Source: Sphingomonas sp. HF-S4
GTDB lineage: Bacteria; Pseudomonadota; Alphaproteobacteria; Sphingomonadales; Sphingomonadaceae
Assembly (NCBI RefSeq): GCF_032911445.1
Contig: NZ_JAWJEJ010000001.1
Coordinates: 3,286,001 to 3,350,000, forward strand
Length of the DNA: 64,000 nucleotides
Direction: 5' to 3'
Part shown: piece by piece, positions 8,791 to 17,493 of the stretch
How positions within the stretch are numbered: the stretch's first letter is position 1
Layout: every line of letters starts with the position of its first letter
Program-made: the position numbers and the translations under genes
The notes under the pieces: model-generated
The model's database searches: none
What the model was told of the DNA's origin: nothing
What the model saw: only the letters and a program-made list of their open reading frames with translations

Positions 8791-9531
8791 ATGGCCGACA
8801 CCACCCCCGCAACCCGCCTCCCCGAGCGCGCGCTCCTCCGCATCGCCGGTGAGGATGTCCGCGGCTTCCTCCAGGGTCTGGTCACCCACGACATGGCAGC
8901 GGTCACGCCCGATACGCCGCGCTGGGCCGCCTTGCTCACCCCACAGGGAAAGGTCCTGTTCGATTTCGTCCTCTGGGCAGACGGCGACGCGATCCTGGTC
9001 GATTGCGAGGTCGAGCAGCGCGAGGCCCTTGCCCGCCGCCTCGCGATTTATCGCCTCCGCCGCCCGATCGCGATTGAGCCGGTCGATGGCGCCGTTCACT
9101 GGTGTCCCACCGGCGACCGGGGCGTTCCTGATCCGCGCCTCGCCGCGCTCGGTCGCCGCTGGCTCGGCCCGGCCGAGGGCGAATCGGCGATGGGCTGGCT
9201 ACACCACCGCCTCAATCTCGGCGTCACCGAAGGCGCTGCCGAGCTGGGCCAGGACAAGACCCTCTGGCTAGAGGCTAACGCCGCCGAGCTGAACGGTGTC
9301 AGCTTCAGCAAGGGGTGTTATGTCGGCCAGGAAAACACCGCGCGCATGCACTATCGCGCCAAGGTCAACCGCCGCCTGGTCGTCGCGCCGCTGAAGGAGC
9401 CAGGCGACCGCACCCGCGCAACCTATCCCGAACTCGGCCTGATGGTCGAACTCCGCCGCGTCGAAGCGCTCGGGGACGCGGCCATCACCGACTGGCTCTC
9501 CGCCGCGCTCGACGCGGCCCCGCCCGCCTGA
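8791..9531 (+). CDS. ygfZ: YgfZ/GcvT-type folate-binding protein
   Basis: A 246-residue member of the YgfZ family, which binds tetrahydrofolate and assists iron-sulfur cluster assembly or repair. The diagnostic KGCYVGQENTARM segment (family motif K-G-C-Y-x-G-Q-E) is at about residues 172-184. The N-terminal half (RLPERALLRIAGEDVRGFLQGL) is the usual GcvT-fold start. It is shorter than the E. coli protein (326 residues), as is usual for alphaproteobacterial members. It is divergently transcribed from the dihydroorotase gene and followed by a decayed hydrolase on the other strand. Confidence 0.9.
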   Translation: MADTTPATRLPERALLRIAGEDVRGFLQGLVTHDMAAVTPDTPRWAALLTPQGKVLFDFVLWADGDAILVDCEVEQREALARRLAIYRLRRPIAIEPVDGAVHWCPTGDRGVPDPRLAALGRRWLGPAEGESAMGWLHHRLNLGVTEGAAELGQDKTLWLEANAAELNGVSFSKGCYVGQENTARMHYRAKVNRRLVVAPLKEPGDRTRATYPELGLMVELRRVEALGDAAITDWLSAALDAAPPA

Positions 9532-9534
9532 TCC

Positions 9535-10344
9535 GCGAAGCACTTGCGGTTCGCCTGCGACAGCCAGCGGACGATCATCGCCTGCGCCTGCGGCGAATAT
9601 GCGAGGTCGTGTCCTGCCCCGGGCACCAACATCAGCCTCGCGTTTCGCGCGGTTCTCGCGAGCATGATGCTTTGCCGCGCGGGATTAGCCGGTCGCGGTG
9701 CCGCGGAGAGGAGAGTCGGGGATCGTTGCCCGAGCGATCTTGGTACGATTGTCGAAACTATCGCGCAGCAGCATCCGCACGGGCGGGCAAGGGTAGGGTG
9801 GCGCCACGACATCGGGCATGCTCGTGAACCCCGATACCAGCACCAATCCGGCAACTGACGCGCCTGCCGCGATTTCGGTCGCCACACCCGATCCAAGCGG
9901 ATTGCCGATTAAGACGACGCAGCGCGAAACGACTCCGCGACCCTCCAACCACGCCAGCGCTGCGCGCCCGTCACGATACGGGCCCTGCTCGCTGGGGCCA
10001 CCCGGATTTCCCGCATATCCGCGATACTCGACCAGCAGTACGCCATAACCGGCCTGGGTGATCGCCCGCGTCGCGGCCTCGGCGCCAGTTAGGCTGTCCC
10101 CATTTCCGTGGAAGGACAGGATGGTGGGTCGCGCACCCGAACCGGCCCGCCAGGCAGCCGCGAGGCGAAGGCCATCTTCGGTGTCGAGTTGCACCGCCGA
10201 AAAACCCGCCAGCGGTGCCGCGCTCGCATCGCACGGCGCCGGGAACAGCAGCGAACGCTGCAGGAGGAACAGCGCCAGCAACATCGATAGATAGAGTGTC
10301 GCCAAGGCGGCGGCGAGATACAAGCTAATCCGGCCGGCCGTCAT
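9535..10344 (-). pseudogene. alpha/beta hydrolase pseudogene (frameshifted, catalytic Ser lost)
   Basis: It starts at MTAGRISLYL (10344) with a membrane anchor, then an LSFHGNGDSL oxyanion region. The nucleophile elbow is G-N-P-L-G (around 9898-9912) where relatives have G-x-S-x-G, so the catalytic Ser is Pro. The frame runs into a stop at 9685. The rest (NPARQSIMLARTARNARL, GAGHDLAYSPQAQAMIVRWL) continues in another frame, as if one G and one C had been lost near 9685-9705 in what should read HGTADRLIPARQS. The restored frame has no stop of its own before entering ygfZ. Homopolymer sequencing errors could explain the shifts but not the Ser to Pro change. Confidence 0.75.
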
Positions 10345-10387
10345 CGCCAGCTTCCACAGAACACCGCGGACAGTCCACAAAGGAAAA

Positions 10388-10411
10388 GGGAGGCCGGTTT
10401 CCCGACCTCCC
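10388..10411 (-). terminator. rho-independent terminator of the ompA-like gene
   Basis: Read on the minus strand it is a 10-base-pair stem GGGAGGTCGG / CCGGCCTCCC (one G-U pair in RNA) closed by a GAAA tetraloop and followed by TTTT, 35 bases after the stop of the porin gene. Confidence 0.85.
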
Positions 10412-10445
10412 CTTGTTCGTTGCGGTTCCGAAAAACCTGCGTGGC

Positions 10446-11576
10446 TTACTGACCCGAACCCGGGCCGTACATGATCTCCACGCGACGGTTCTGGAGCTCG
10501 CGGACGCCATCGGCGGTCTCGACGCGCGGGCGGCTTTCGCCGAACGCTTCGGTCGAGATGACACCGTCCGAGATGCCCTTGCCTGTGAGATAGCTCTTCA
10601 CCGAGTCAGCGCGACGCTGCGACAGGCCAACGTTGTAGCTCGCCGAGCCCGACTTATCGGCGTGGCCGGCAAGCATGACCTGCGCGTTGCCGCAGTTGGT
10701 GTAGTTGTTGACGGCGTTGTCGAGGATGCTCGCAGCCTCCGGCGTGATGTCCGACTTATCCCAGTCGAAGAACACGATGTACGGTCCAGGGGTGCAACGC
10801 ACGACTTCGGGAACCGGAGTCGGTGCGGGCTCGGGCGTATAGACCGGTGCCGGAGCGGGTTCCGGAGCCGGGACGGGCTCAGGCTCGGGCGCACCGAAGT
10901 TGAACACCAGGCCGCCCATGATGCTGTGCGAACGGAAACGGCCATACCACTGACGACCGCCGATATCGACGAGCTCGACGCCCGGCGCGTTGAAGAAGCG
11001 ATACTTCAGCGACACGTCGATGTTGTCCGAGATCGGCGCGCGGATACCCGCGATCGCCTGCCAGGCGACGACGGTGTCCGAATCGTTCAAACCGTCGCCG
11101 TTGCCGTTGAGCGCGAGGCGGCTCTTGACGCGAGCAACACCGAGGCCCGGGCCGACGAAGCCCTGGACGCCGTCGTCATCACCGAAGTCCCACAGCGCAT
11201 TGACCATGAAGCTCAGTGCCGAAGTGCGGCCGCCGGCGCCGTCATAGGTGCCAGCCGGTGCGAACACGGTCCCGCCGGCTGCATTCACGGCCGGGAAGGT
11301 GGTGGTCGAACGCAGACCGGTCACGCTGGCCGCGCGATAGCCGACTTCGGCTTCAAGGCGGACTGCACCCAGGTCGTAGCCGACGGTCCCGCCGACGTCA
11401 TAGCCGGCCTTGTGGTCGACGGTGGTGCTGTCGATGGTCGCACCGACATCCCAGTCGATGTCTTCGACGAGCATGGCGCCGCCCTCGACACCCACATACC
11501 ACGCATCGTCGCGTGCAAGAGCGGGCGTGCTGAGCGCGGTCGTCGCAAGTGCCAGAGTTACGGCAAGCTTCCGCAT
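10446..11576 (-). CDS. OmpA family outer-membrane protein
   Basis: A 376-residue porin-like protein. A signal peptide ends at ALA-RDD (residue 22), followed by an N-terminal eight-strand barrel (about 25-235), a Pro/Glu-rich hinge (EPVPAPEPAPAPVYTPEPAP, about 238-260) and a C-terminal OmpA peptidoglycan-binding domain (about 265-370, with FFDWDKSDIT, GHADKSGSASYN and NRRVEI). It anchors the outer membrane to the cell wall. A strong AAGGGGATTAAT precedes the ATG and a terminator follows the stop, so it is a monocistronic, probably highly expressed gene. Confidence 0.93.
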   Translation of the reverse strand: MRKLAVTLALATTALSTPALARDDAWYVGVEGGAMLVEDIDWDVGATIDSTTVDHKAGYDVGGTVGYDLGAVRLEAEVGYRAASVTGLRSTTTFPAVNAAGGTVFAPAGTYDGAGGRTSALSFMVNALWDFGDDDGVQGFVGPGLGVARVKSRLALNGNGDGLNDSDTVVAWQAIAGIRAPISDNIDVSLKYRFFNAPGVELVDIGGRQWYGRFRSHSIMGGLVFNFGAPEPEPVPAPEPAPAPVYTPEPAPTPVPEVVRCTPGPYIVFFDWDKSDITPEAASILDNAVNNYTNCGNAQVMLAGHADKSGSASYNVGLSQRRADSVKSYLTGKGISDGVISTEAFGESRPRVETADGVRELQNRRVEIMYGPGSGQ

Positions 11577-11686
11577 ATTAATCCCCTTTCAAAGTTGTCA
11601 CTACGGACAGCGACAAACTCACTACCGAAACGAAAGTTTCTGCGCAAGCGCACAAAACCAAGGACTGTTGCAGGAACGTCACAGGT

Positions 11687-13096
11687 TCAGCCGTTGCCGA
11701 TCAAACCATGGGTACGCATTGCTTCCAGCACCGAAACGATCGCCGCCCGCGCTTCGGCATCAACCGTCATGCCACCCGTCGGTTCCACGATCGATTCACC
11801 GCGAGCGCCAACCACTTGATCGCCCTCGACAAAAACTTTCCCATGGACCTCGCCGAGCCGCCATTCGCCCCCGGAGAAGCGTGCCGATCCCGAATTCTCG
11901 TCGCGCCAAACAGACATGCCCTCGTGCGGAGACACGAAAATCCAGCCCGCGCTTGTCCATCCCGCAATCGCGTGCGCGTGCCCGGCCCAAGTGCCGCTCG
12001 GCGCTGCACCGACGATCCAGCATGCTCCCAGCGTGGGACTGGCCGGCGGGGTGTCGATACCGGCAGCGACGACGGCGCCCTGCACAACCAGGTCGAGCAG
12101 CGCCGTCGCGTAGAAATGCACGAACGGCTTGTTGCTGTACGGATCGCGCAGGATCTGCGTCTCGCCGCGCTCGGCGATCAGATACCCCGCCTTGAAGTTG
12201 CCGAAGGCGATCGACAGGCTGTTCGCGGCGATGTCGGGCATGTCCTCGGCCTCGACCACCGGATAGCCGAGCAAGGTCGCCGGCTGGCCGATGCTCAGCG
12301 AAGGCTGCCACAGGAACGCCCCGTCGACCGTCTTGAACTTCCGGATCCGCGCCAGCGTGGCCGAATTCATCACCCAACTCGCCCCCTGGCGATACGGCGC
12401 GCGGAGACTCTGGACCAGGTCGATCAGTTTCTCCTCGGGGTTTGCCGCGAACGCCCCCGCCGCGCCACTCGCCAGGTACTGCACCGTCCCGAACGCGCGC
12501 GCGCCGTCCCCGGTCGCCGCGGTCGGCGAGGCGAGGAAGCCCTTGGGCTTGTTGGTGCCGTTGCCGTTGACGAACGCCGAGCCTTCCGCGGCGGCGAACT
12601 CGCGCGCGATTTCCTGCGCCAGCCATTGCTCGACGTCGAACGCCGCATCGTCGAGCATCGCCTGGCTTGCCGCCGGGTTGGCGTAGAGGTCGCCGCTCGG
12701 CGGCGCGACTTCGTTGAACACCGGCGTCGCCGTTTCGGCGCGCGCCGCGGTCTCCGCCGCCCAGCCCGAGGCGATCCCGCCGCTGGTCACCAGCTTCCGA
12801 TACCCGCTCGACCCGACCTTGACGACATTGGCGATCGCCCGGATCGGCGACACTGCCTTCAGCGTCGAATCGATCAGGCTGTCGATCTCCTCGGGCACCG
12901 CATAGCCGCCCGCGGCGTCGCTCGTCCCCGACATCGCCTTCATCTCGACCCCGCCGCTGCCGGCACGCAGGAACCCTTCGAACGCCGCGCTCCCCAGCGG
13001 CCGTCCGCCCGCCAGCACCGGCCGCACCGGCGGCAGCCCGGCCGCCTGCACCGCCTCGAAGCTCGCCTCGAGCGCATCCATGTTCACGTCATCCAT
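11687..13096 (-). CDS. chimeric HK97-type major capsid protein fused to a DUF2793 C-terminus
   Basis: 469 residues. Residues about 30-331 are an HK97-fold capsid of the gene-transfer-agent type (MSGTSDAAGGYAVPEEIDSL, FVNGNGTNKPKGFLA, DMPDIAANSLSIAFGNFKAG, DPYSNKPFVHFYAT). The usual capsid end (VGGG..., KLLKF-like) is absent. After FYAT (near 12103) the sequence becomes ALLDLVVQGAVVAAG and then a DUF2793 domain (DTPPASPTLGACWIVGAAPS, DAEARAAIVSVLEAMRTHGL). In intact clusters DUF2793 genes lie downstream of the tail genes, so this looks like an in-frame deletion fusion. The start at 13096 has GGGAG upstream. Whether the chimera folds or assembles is unknown. Confidence 0.8.
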   Translation of the reverse strand: MDDVNMDALEASFEAVQAAGLPPVRPVLAGGRPLGSAAFEGFLRAGSGGVEMKAMSGTSDAAGGYAVPEEIDSLIDSTLKAVSPIRAIANVVKVGSSGYRKLVTSGGIASGWAAETAARAETATPVFNEVAPPSGDLYANPAASQAMLDDAAFDVEQWLAQEIAREFAAAEGSAFVNGNGTNKPKGFLASPTAATGDGARAFGTVQYLASGAAGAFAANPEEKLIDLVQSLRAPYRQGASWVMNSATLARIRKFKTVDGAFLWQPSLSIGQPATLLGYPVVEAEDMPDIAANSLSIAFGNFKAGYLIAERGETQILRDPYSNKPFVHFYATALLDLVVQGAVVAAGIDTPPASPTLGACWIVGAAPSGTWAGHAHAIAGWTSAGWIFVSPHEGMSVWRDENSGSARFSGGEWRLGEVHGKVFVEGDQVVGARGESIVEPTGGMTVDAEARAAIVSVLEAMRTHGLIGNG

Positions 13097-13206
13097 GTCC
13101 GTCTCCCGTCCACGCGAAAAAGCCCGGACGGGACACCCGCCGGGCTGCAAAATTCCATTCGTCAGATGACTTCGACTGGCCGAAGCGCGGCGATTACGAG
13201 CCGGAG

Positions 13207-13716
13207 CTAGTCGAGCATTCGCCATTCCGGGGGAACACCGCTCGCGCAGCACTCCAACGCTTCCCGCAGCGCGTTGTCGAACGTATCGTCCTCGTCCATG
13301 CCGAGTTCGGCAGCAATCGCCTCCAGCGCCGGCAACAGCGACGCATCCGCCACGATAGCGGCAGCCTCCAGAACCATCGAATTGACCCACTCGCTTTCGA
13401 GCAGCGCCGCGACGCGCGGCAGAGCCGCCATCCGGTCGCGGATGGCCACGCCGATCAGCGCTTCCAGGCTCGCCTCGTGATGCGGATCGTCCATCCCCGC
13501 TATGAGCGCCGCGCGAACCTCCGGCGTGTCGAGCTCGGATTGCTGCAACAGGCATAGCGCCCAGTCGCGATTGGCCGCATCGGCATCCCGAGTCAGCGAG
13601 ATCAGTTTCGCAGCCCTCCAATCCTCCGCCGGCCCACCGGACAGCGGCAGGTCGCGACGAAGAAGATCCTGTAAGAACCCGGACGGGGGCACATAACGCG
13701 CGTCATCGGCAGTCAT
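13207..13716 (-). CDS. HEAT-repeat-like protein
   Basis: A 169-residue, mostly helical soluble protein starting at MTADDARYVPPSGFL. It has repeated helical pairs of about 30 residues (DWALCLLQQSELDTPEVRAA, HHEASLEALIGVAIRDRMAA, SEWVNSMVLEAAAIVADASL) resembling HEAT repeats of immunity- or scaffold-type proteins. No catalytic motif was seen. It sits between the capsid chimera and lgt inside the GTA remnant, where such a gene is not normally expected. Function unknown. Confidence 0.7.
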   Translation of the reverse strand: MTADDARYVPPSGFLQDLLRRDLPLSGGPAEDWRAAKLISLTRDADAANRDWALCLLQQSELDTPEVRAALIAGMDDPHHEASLEALIGVAIRDRMAALPRVAALLESEWVNSMVLEAAAIVADASLLPALEAIAAELGMDEDDTFDNALREALECCASGVPPEWRMLD

Positions 13717-13833
13717 ACCCCGACTCTCGCAACTTGCTGCGATGGTTTGCGAGCGGTGACCCCCGCGGCGGCCGCTGAGTCGGGCATGCGAAACCTCGGT
13801 TACTTTTGCTCCTGCCCTGCTATTTGGCTCTCC

Positions 13834-14676
13834 ATGCCCGCCAATCCGATCCACTTCGCCGATCTCGGCCTGTCGCCGGTCGCGCTCGACCTCGGCTTCT
13901 TCCAGCTCAAATGGTATGCGCTGAGCTATCTCGCGATGCTCGGCCTCGGCTGGTGGTATCTCCGCCGCCTCGTCGCACAGCCCAATGCGCCGATGACCAA
14001 GCCCCAGGTCGATGACGCACTCACCTATGTCGGCCTCGGCGTCATCGTCGGCGGGCGGCTCGGCTATTGCCTGTTCTACCAGCCCTCGATCTGGCTCCAG
14101 CCGTGGAAGGTGCTCCAGCTGTGGAACGGCGGCATGTCGTTCCATGGCGGGCTGATCGGCGTGCTGGTCGCAATCGCACTGTTCGCCCGCGTCCACCGCC
14201 TCAACCTCATCCGCGTGCTCGACTATCTCGCCTGTGCCGCACCGTTCGGTCTGATCCTCGTCCGCCTCGCCAATTTCGTGAACGGCGAGCTTTACGGCCG
14301 GCCCTCCAACCTCCCCTGGGCGATGGTTTTCCCCGGCAGCGGCGACGGCGTCCCCCGCCACCCCAGCCAGCTCTACGAAGCCGCGCTCGAGGGCGGGCTG
14401 ATGATGCTCGTCCTGCTCTGGATGTTCTGGCGCACCGACGCGCGCAACCGCCCCGGCCGCCTCGCCGGCACCGGCTTCCTGCTCTACGGCACCGCGCGCT
14501 TCTTCCTCGAGCTCACCCGCCAGCCCGACAAGGGCCTCGAGCACCTGTCCTGGGGCCTGACGATGGGCCAGACCTTGTGCGTGCCGATGATCGTCGCGGG
14601 CGCCTGGCTGCTCATCCGCTCGGCGCGACCGCATGCACCCGCGCCAGCGGCTGCATCGGGCGCGTCACCAGGCTGA
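13834..14676 (+). CDS. lgt: phosphatidylglycerol--prolipoprotein diacylglyceryl transferase
   Basis: A 280-residue polytopic inner-membrane enzyme that adds diacylglycerol to the lipobox Cys of prolipoproteins. Family marks are MSFHGGLIG, RLANFVNGELYGRP, the HPSQLYEA motif and about seven hydrophobic helices. The start MPANPIHFADLG at 13834 fits family alignments better than an upstream in-frame ATG at 13747. It is on the opposite strand from the phage-like genes and its last 65 bases overlap the 3' end of the prohead protease, so this essential gene is wedged tightly into the GTA remnant. Confidence 0.93.
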   Translation: MPANPIHFADLGLSPVALDLGFFQLKWYALSYLAMLGLGWWYLRRLVAQPNAPMTKPQVDDALTYVGLGVIVGGRLGYCLFYQPSIWLQPWKVLQLWNGGMSFHGGLIGVLVAIALFARVHRLNLIRVLDYLACAAPFGLILVRLANFVNGELYGRPSNLPWAMVFPGSGDGVPRHPSQLYEAALEGGLMMLVLLWMFWRTDARNRPGRLAGTGFLLYGTARFFLELTRQPDKGLEHLSWGLTMGQTLCVPMIVAGAWLLIRSARPHAPAPAAASGASPG

Positions 14677-14986
14677 CCTCGACCAGCTCGAGCCCGGTGA
14701 TCTCGCGCCGCGCCCCGCCGCGCGCCGCGGTCACGCGATAGCCGAACGACAGCCCGGTCACTGCCCCGCGCGCCACTGCCTCGGCCAGCTCGGGCGCCGC
14801 GACCCGGCCGATCACCCGCAGCCCGCGTCTGTCCTCGCCGATCGCCTCGATCGTCCCTACCGGCGCGCCTCCATGCTGCCACAGCAGCGGCACCGGCGCG
14901 GCCCGCCCGAACGCCCCGCGCCGCACCACGTCGCCGCCGCGATCGGGCACGTCGAACACCGCGGCATAGCCCGCAAACCGCGTCAT
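14612..14986 (-). CDS. HK97 family prohead protease (GTA/prophage)
   Basis: A 124-residue serine protease of the U35 type that would trim capsid and scaffold during head assembly. It has the expected N-terminus (MTRFAGYAAVFDVPDRGGD), the WQHG His motif near residues 38-41, a TGLSFGYR strand with the Ser, and LELVEVSLVT near the end. The length is usual for the small GTA proteases. Its ATG overlaps the stop of the DUF6127 gene (ATGA). In typical clusters the capsid gene follows directly; here lgt and a HEAT gene intervene. Confidence 0.85.
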   Translation of the reverse strand: MTRFAGYAAVFDVPDRGGDVVRRGAFGRAAPVPLLWQHGGAPVGTIEAIGEDRRGLRVIGRVAAPELAEAVARGAVTGLSFGYRVTAARGGARREITGLELVEVSLVTRPMQPLARVHAVAPSG

Positions 14987-15291
14987 TTGAGCCACCCGGG
15001 AAACCCCAGTTTCACCGCCAGCCCGACCAGCACCAACGCCGCGACCATCCGCCCCGCCCAGGAGAATGCCGCCTTCAATGCCGAGCGCTTGGCGTCGCGC
15101 CACGCCCCCAGCAGCTCGCGCAGCTCGGCCATGTCCTTCGCCGCGCCGACATCCTCCAGTCCCAGCCGCGCCAGCGCGCGCTGTGCACTCGCCTCGCCCG
15201 CCTCTTCCGCGATCGCCCGCAGCGTCGCCAGGTCGGCGCCGTCTTCCTTCGCCTGCTCGATCAACTGCGCGAGCACTGTTTCGTTACGCAT
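14983..15291 (-). CDS. DUF6127-like small GTA-cluster protein
   Basis: A 102-residue protein: a charged helical N-terminal part (MRNETVLAQLIEQAKEDGAD) and one C-terminal transmembrane helix (about residues 80-97, MVAALVLVGLAVKLGFPGW). It lies between portal and protease genes, as DUF6127 members do in sphingomonad GTA-like clusters, and is translationally coupled to the protease. Role unknown. The family assignment is from position and general shape only. Confidence 0.65.
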   Translation of the reverse strand: MRNETVLAQLIEQAKEDGADLATLRAIAEEAGEASAQRALARLGLEDVGAAKDMAELRELLGAWRDAKRSALKAAFSWAGRMVAALVLVGLAVKLGFPGWLK

Positions 15292-15336
15292 GCTACTCTC
15301 CCGATTGCCCGGCCGCCGTTCCCGGCCTAGGCGGAA

Positions 15337-15513
15337 ATGATGCCCCGCTGGCTCTTTCCCCTGCTCGTTCTGCTGCTGGTCGCCTTGGCCGCGCTGCTCG
15401 CGTGGCTATGGTGGTCGGACTATCTTTTGATCGACCAATGCCTCGACGCCGGTGGCACCTGGGACGACGCCCGCCGCACCTGCATGCTCAGGGTCACGAC
15501 AGTCCGACCATAG
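15337..15513 (+). CDS. small membrane-anchored protein with CLDxGGxWD motif
   Basis: A 58-residue protein starting MMPRWLFPLLVLLL. One transmembrane helix (about residues 5-26) precedes a short periplasmic tail with YLLIDQCLDAGGTWDDARRTC. The Cys...LDxGGxWD...Cys pattern recurs in short alphaproteobacterial membrane proteins, and the two Cys residues could form a disulfide. Its 3' end overlaps the portal gene by 20 bases on the opposite strand. AGGCGGAAATG provides a ribosome site. No function is known to me. Confidence 0.65.
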   Translation: MMPRWLFPLLVLLLVALAALLAWLWWSDYLLIDQCLDAGGTWDDARRTCMLRVTTVRP

Positions 15514-16603
15514 CCCTTTTCTCTTCGTCGCTGAGGAAGCCCGCCGCGCCCACCTGGCGCCACAGCCGCTCGCGATCCTCGGCCAGCGCCGCCACCTTGT
15601 TGACGTCCACCGCCAGCGACGCGTCGGCGAACCAGCCCGCCAGCGCCTGCGCCAGCCCGGCCAGGATCGTGTCGGCGATCGGCAGGATCGCCAGCCGCCA
15701 CAGCGCGCGATTGGCCTCGCGATAGTTCGCGAACGCCGCATCCCCCGGCAGCCCCATCAGCATCGGCGGCACCCCGAAGGCGAGCGCGATCTCGCGCGCC
15801 GCGGTCGCCTTCAGCCCGATGAAATCCATGTCGGCGGGCGTCATGCTCATCGCCTGCCATCGGAGCCCGCCCTCGAGCAGCATCGGCCGCCCGGCATTCG
15901 CCGCCCCGGCGAACCCCGCCTCGAGCTCGGCCCGCACCCGGGCGAACTGGTCCGGGCTCAGCGCCCCGCCGTCGCCGGGCTCATAGACCAACGCGCCCGA
16001 GGGCCGCGCCGCATTGTCGAGCAGCGCCTTGTTCCAGCGCGTCGCGGCATTGTGGATCGCGATCGCCCCCGAGGCCGCGCCCAGGCAGCCCAGCCCATAA
16101 TGGTCGTCGACCGGATTGAACGACCGGATATGCACCACCGCCGGCCGCCCGCCGGCGTCCTCCGCCGCGAGCGTGCTGGCATGGTCGCCCACCCGATAGC
16201 GATACGCCACCGGCCAGCCCGCCGCATCGGCCTCGACACTCACGCGCTCGGGCCGCAGCGCGAACAGCCCGCGCACCGCCCCGGCGCTGTCGCACAATAT
16301 CTGGACATAGGCATTGCCGTGGAGCAGCAGCTGCGCCGCCACCGTCTCGGTCAGCGGCTGCCCGCCTTGCCGCGCGCCCGCCAGCGCCGCCAGTGCCGGG
16401 TCATTCGCCACGATCGGCGCCGAGCCCACTCCCTCGCTCACCAGCTTGACCGCGCGCTGCGCCACCGGATTGTTGCAATAGCCCTCGCGCACCTGCGCCT
16501 CGTAGCTGCGCGGCCATTCGCCGACCCACGAGACGCCGCCGCCACGCGCCAGCGCCGGACGCGGCTCACCGCGCCCGGACGACTTCCGTCCGAACCATTT
16601 CAT
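15494..16603 (-). CDS. phage portal protein, HK97 family (GTA/prophage)
   Basis: A 369-residue portal, the ring through which DNA enters the head. Family features are the N-terminal YCNNPVAQRAVKLVSEGVGS, LLHGNAYVQILCD, the FNPVDDHYGLGCLGAA segment and the C-terminal FGVPPMLMGLPGDAAFANYREANR. Length is close to that of the Rhodobacter GTA portal. It lies downstream of the terminase but a methyltransferase gene and a repeat intervene. Confidence 0.9.
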   Translation of the reverse strand: MKWFGRKSSGRGEPRPALARGGGVSWVGEWPRSYEAQVREGYCNNPVAQRAVKLVSEGVGSAPIVANDPALAALAGARQGGQPLTETVAAQLLLHGNAYVQILCDSAGAVRGLFALRPERVSVEADAAGWPVAYRYRVGDHASTLAAEDAGGRPAVVHIRSFNPVDDHYGLGCLGAASGAIAIHNAATRWNKALLDNAARPSGALVYEPGDGGALSPDQFARVRAELEAGFAGAANAGRPMLLEGGLRWQAMSMTPADMDFIGLKATAAREIALAFGVPPMLMGLPGDAAFANYREANRALWRLAILPIADTILAGLAQALAGWFADASLAVDVNKVAALAEDRERLWRQVGAAGFLSDEEKRAMVGLS

Positions 16604-16658
16604 GCTGGTCTCCTGAGAGCTGAAGCTCCTCCCCTTCAGGGGAAGCGCTCGAATCCGC

Positions 16659-17327
16659 CTACCGCCGTGTCCCGAACCAGATCACATGCCGCGGTCCCTT
16701 GCCGTTCGACCGCGCCTTGACGCCGACTTCCTCGACCAGGAAGTCCGCCTCCTTCATCCGCCGCACGAACCGGGCGTCGGGCGCCGCCGACCACACCGCC
16801 AGCACCCCGCCGGGCCGCAATGCCGCGCGCGCCGCCGCCAGCCCGCGCTCCGAATAGAGCCCGTCATTGCCCGGCCGGGTCAGCCCGTCGGGCCCATTGT
16901 CGACATCGAGCAGGATCGCGTCATAGCCGCCGCGCGCATGCCGGATCATCGCCCCGACATCCTCGAACACAACCTCGACGCGCCGGTCCTCCAGGCACCC
17001 CGCCGCCAGCGCCACCATCGGCCCCTTCGCCCAGTCGATGATCTTGGGCACCAGCTCGCTCACCGTCACCCGCGCATCGCGATCCAATCGCTTCAGCGCC
17101 GCGCGTAGCGTGAACCCCATTCCGTACCCGCCGATCAGCAGATGCGGCGCCTGCACGCGCAGCCGGTCGATCGTCATCTCGGCAAGCGCCTCTTCGGACC
17201 CGCTCATCCGGCTGTTCATCAGCTCGTTGCGGTCGAGCACGATCATGAAGTCGTCCCCCCGCCGGAACAGCCGCAGCGGATCGCCGCCGGGGACTTCTGC
17301 AACATCGATCAATTCGCGCGGGACCAT
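16659..17327 (-). CDS. spermidine-synthase-like SAM-dependent methyltransferase-fold protein
   Basis: A 222-residue protein with a Rossmann SAM-type fold. The glycine-rich motif GGYGMGFTLRAAL is at about residues 67-79, VSELVPKII forms the acidic-loop strand, and a YDAILLDVDNGPDGL segment lies near 134-148. This resembles the spermidine synthase family, but there is no separate N-terminal beta domain and the polyamine-binding residues cannot be verified. It sits between terminase and portal genes and is not a usual GTA component. Substrate unknown. Confidence 0.7.
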   Translation of the reverse strand: MVPRELIDVAEVPGGDPLRLFRRGDDFMIVLDRNELMNSRMSGSEEALAEMTIDRLRVQAPHLLIGGYGMGFTLRAALKRLDRDARVTVSELVPKIIDWAKGPMVALAAGCLEDRRVEVVFEDVGAMIRHARGGYDAILLDVDNGPDGLTRPGNDGLYSERGLAAARAALRPGGVLAVWSAAPDARFVRRMKEADFLVEEVGVKARSNGKGPRHVIWFGTRR

Positions 17328-17493
17328 GGCGTCCTATCCGCGCTGCGCCGCCGCCGCACAAGCATCGATCGCGATCCATTCCCCCGCCGCGACAAACGGC
17401 TCGTCCCGTTAACTACGAAGCGTCCGGAACGCCTGCTGCGGCGCGGCATTAATCTTTGCGTAACCACGGCGCGAAGTCCGGGGAGGGTCGTTC

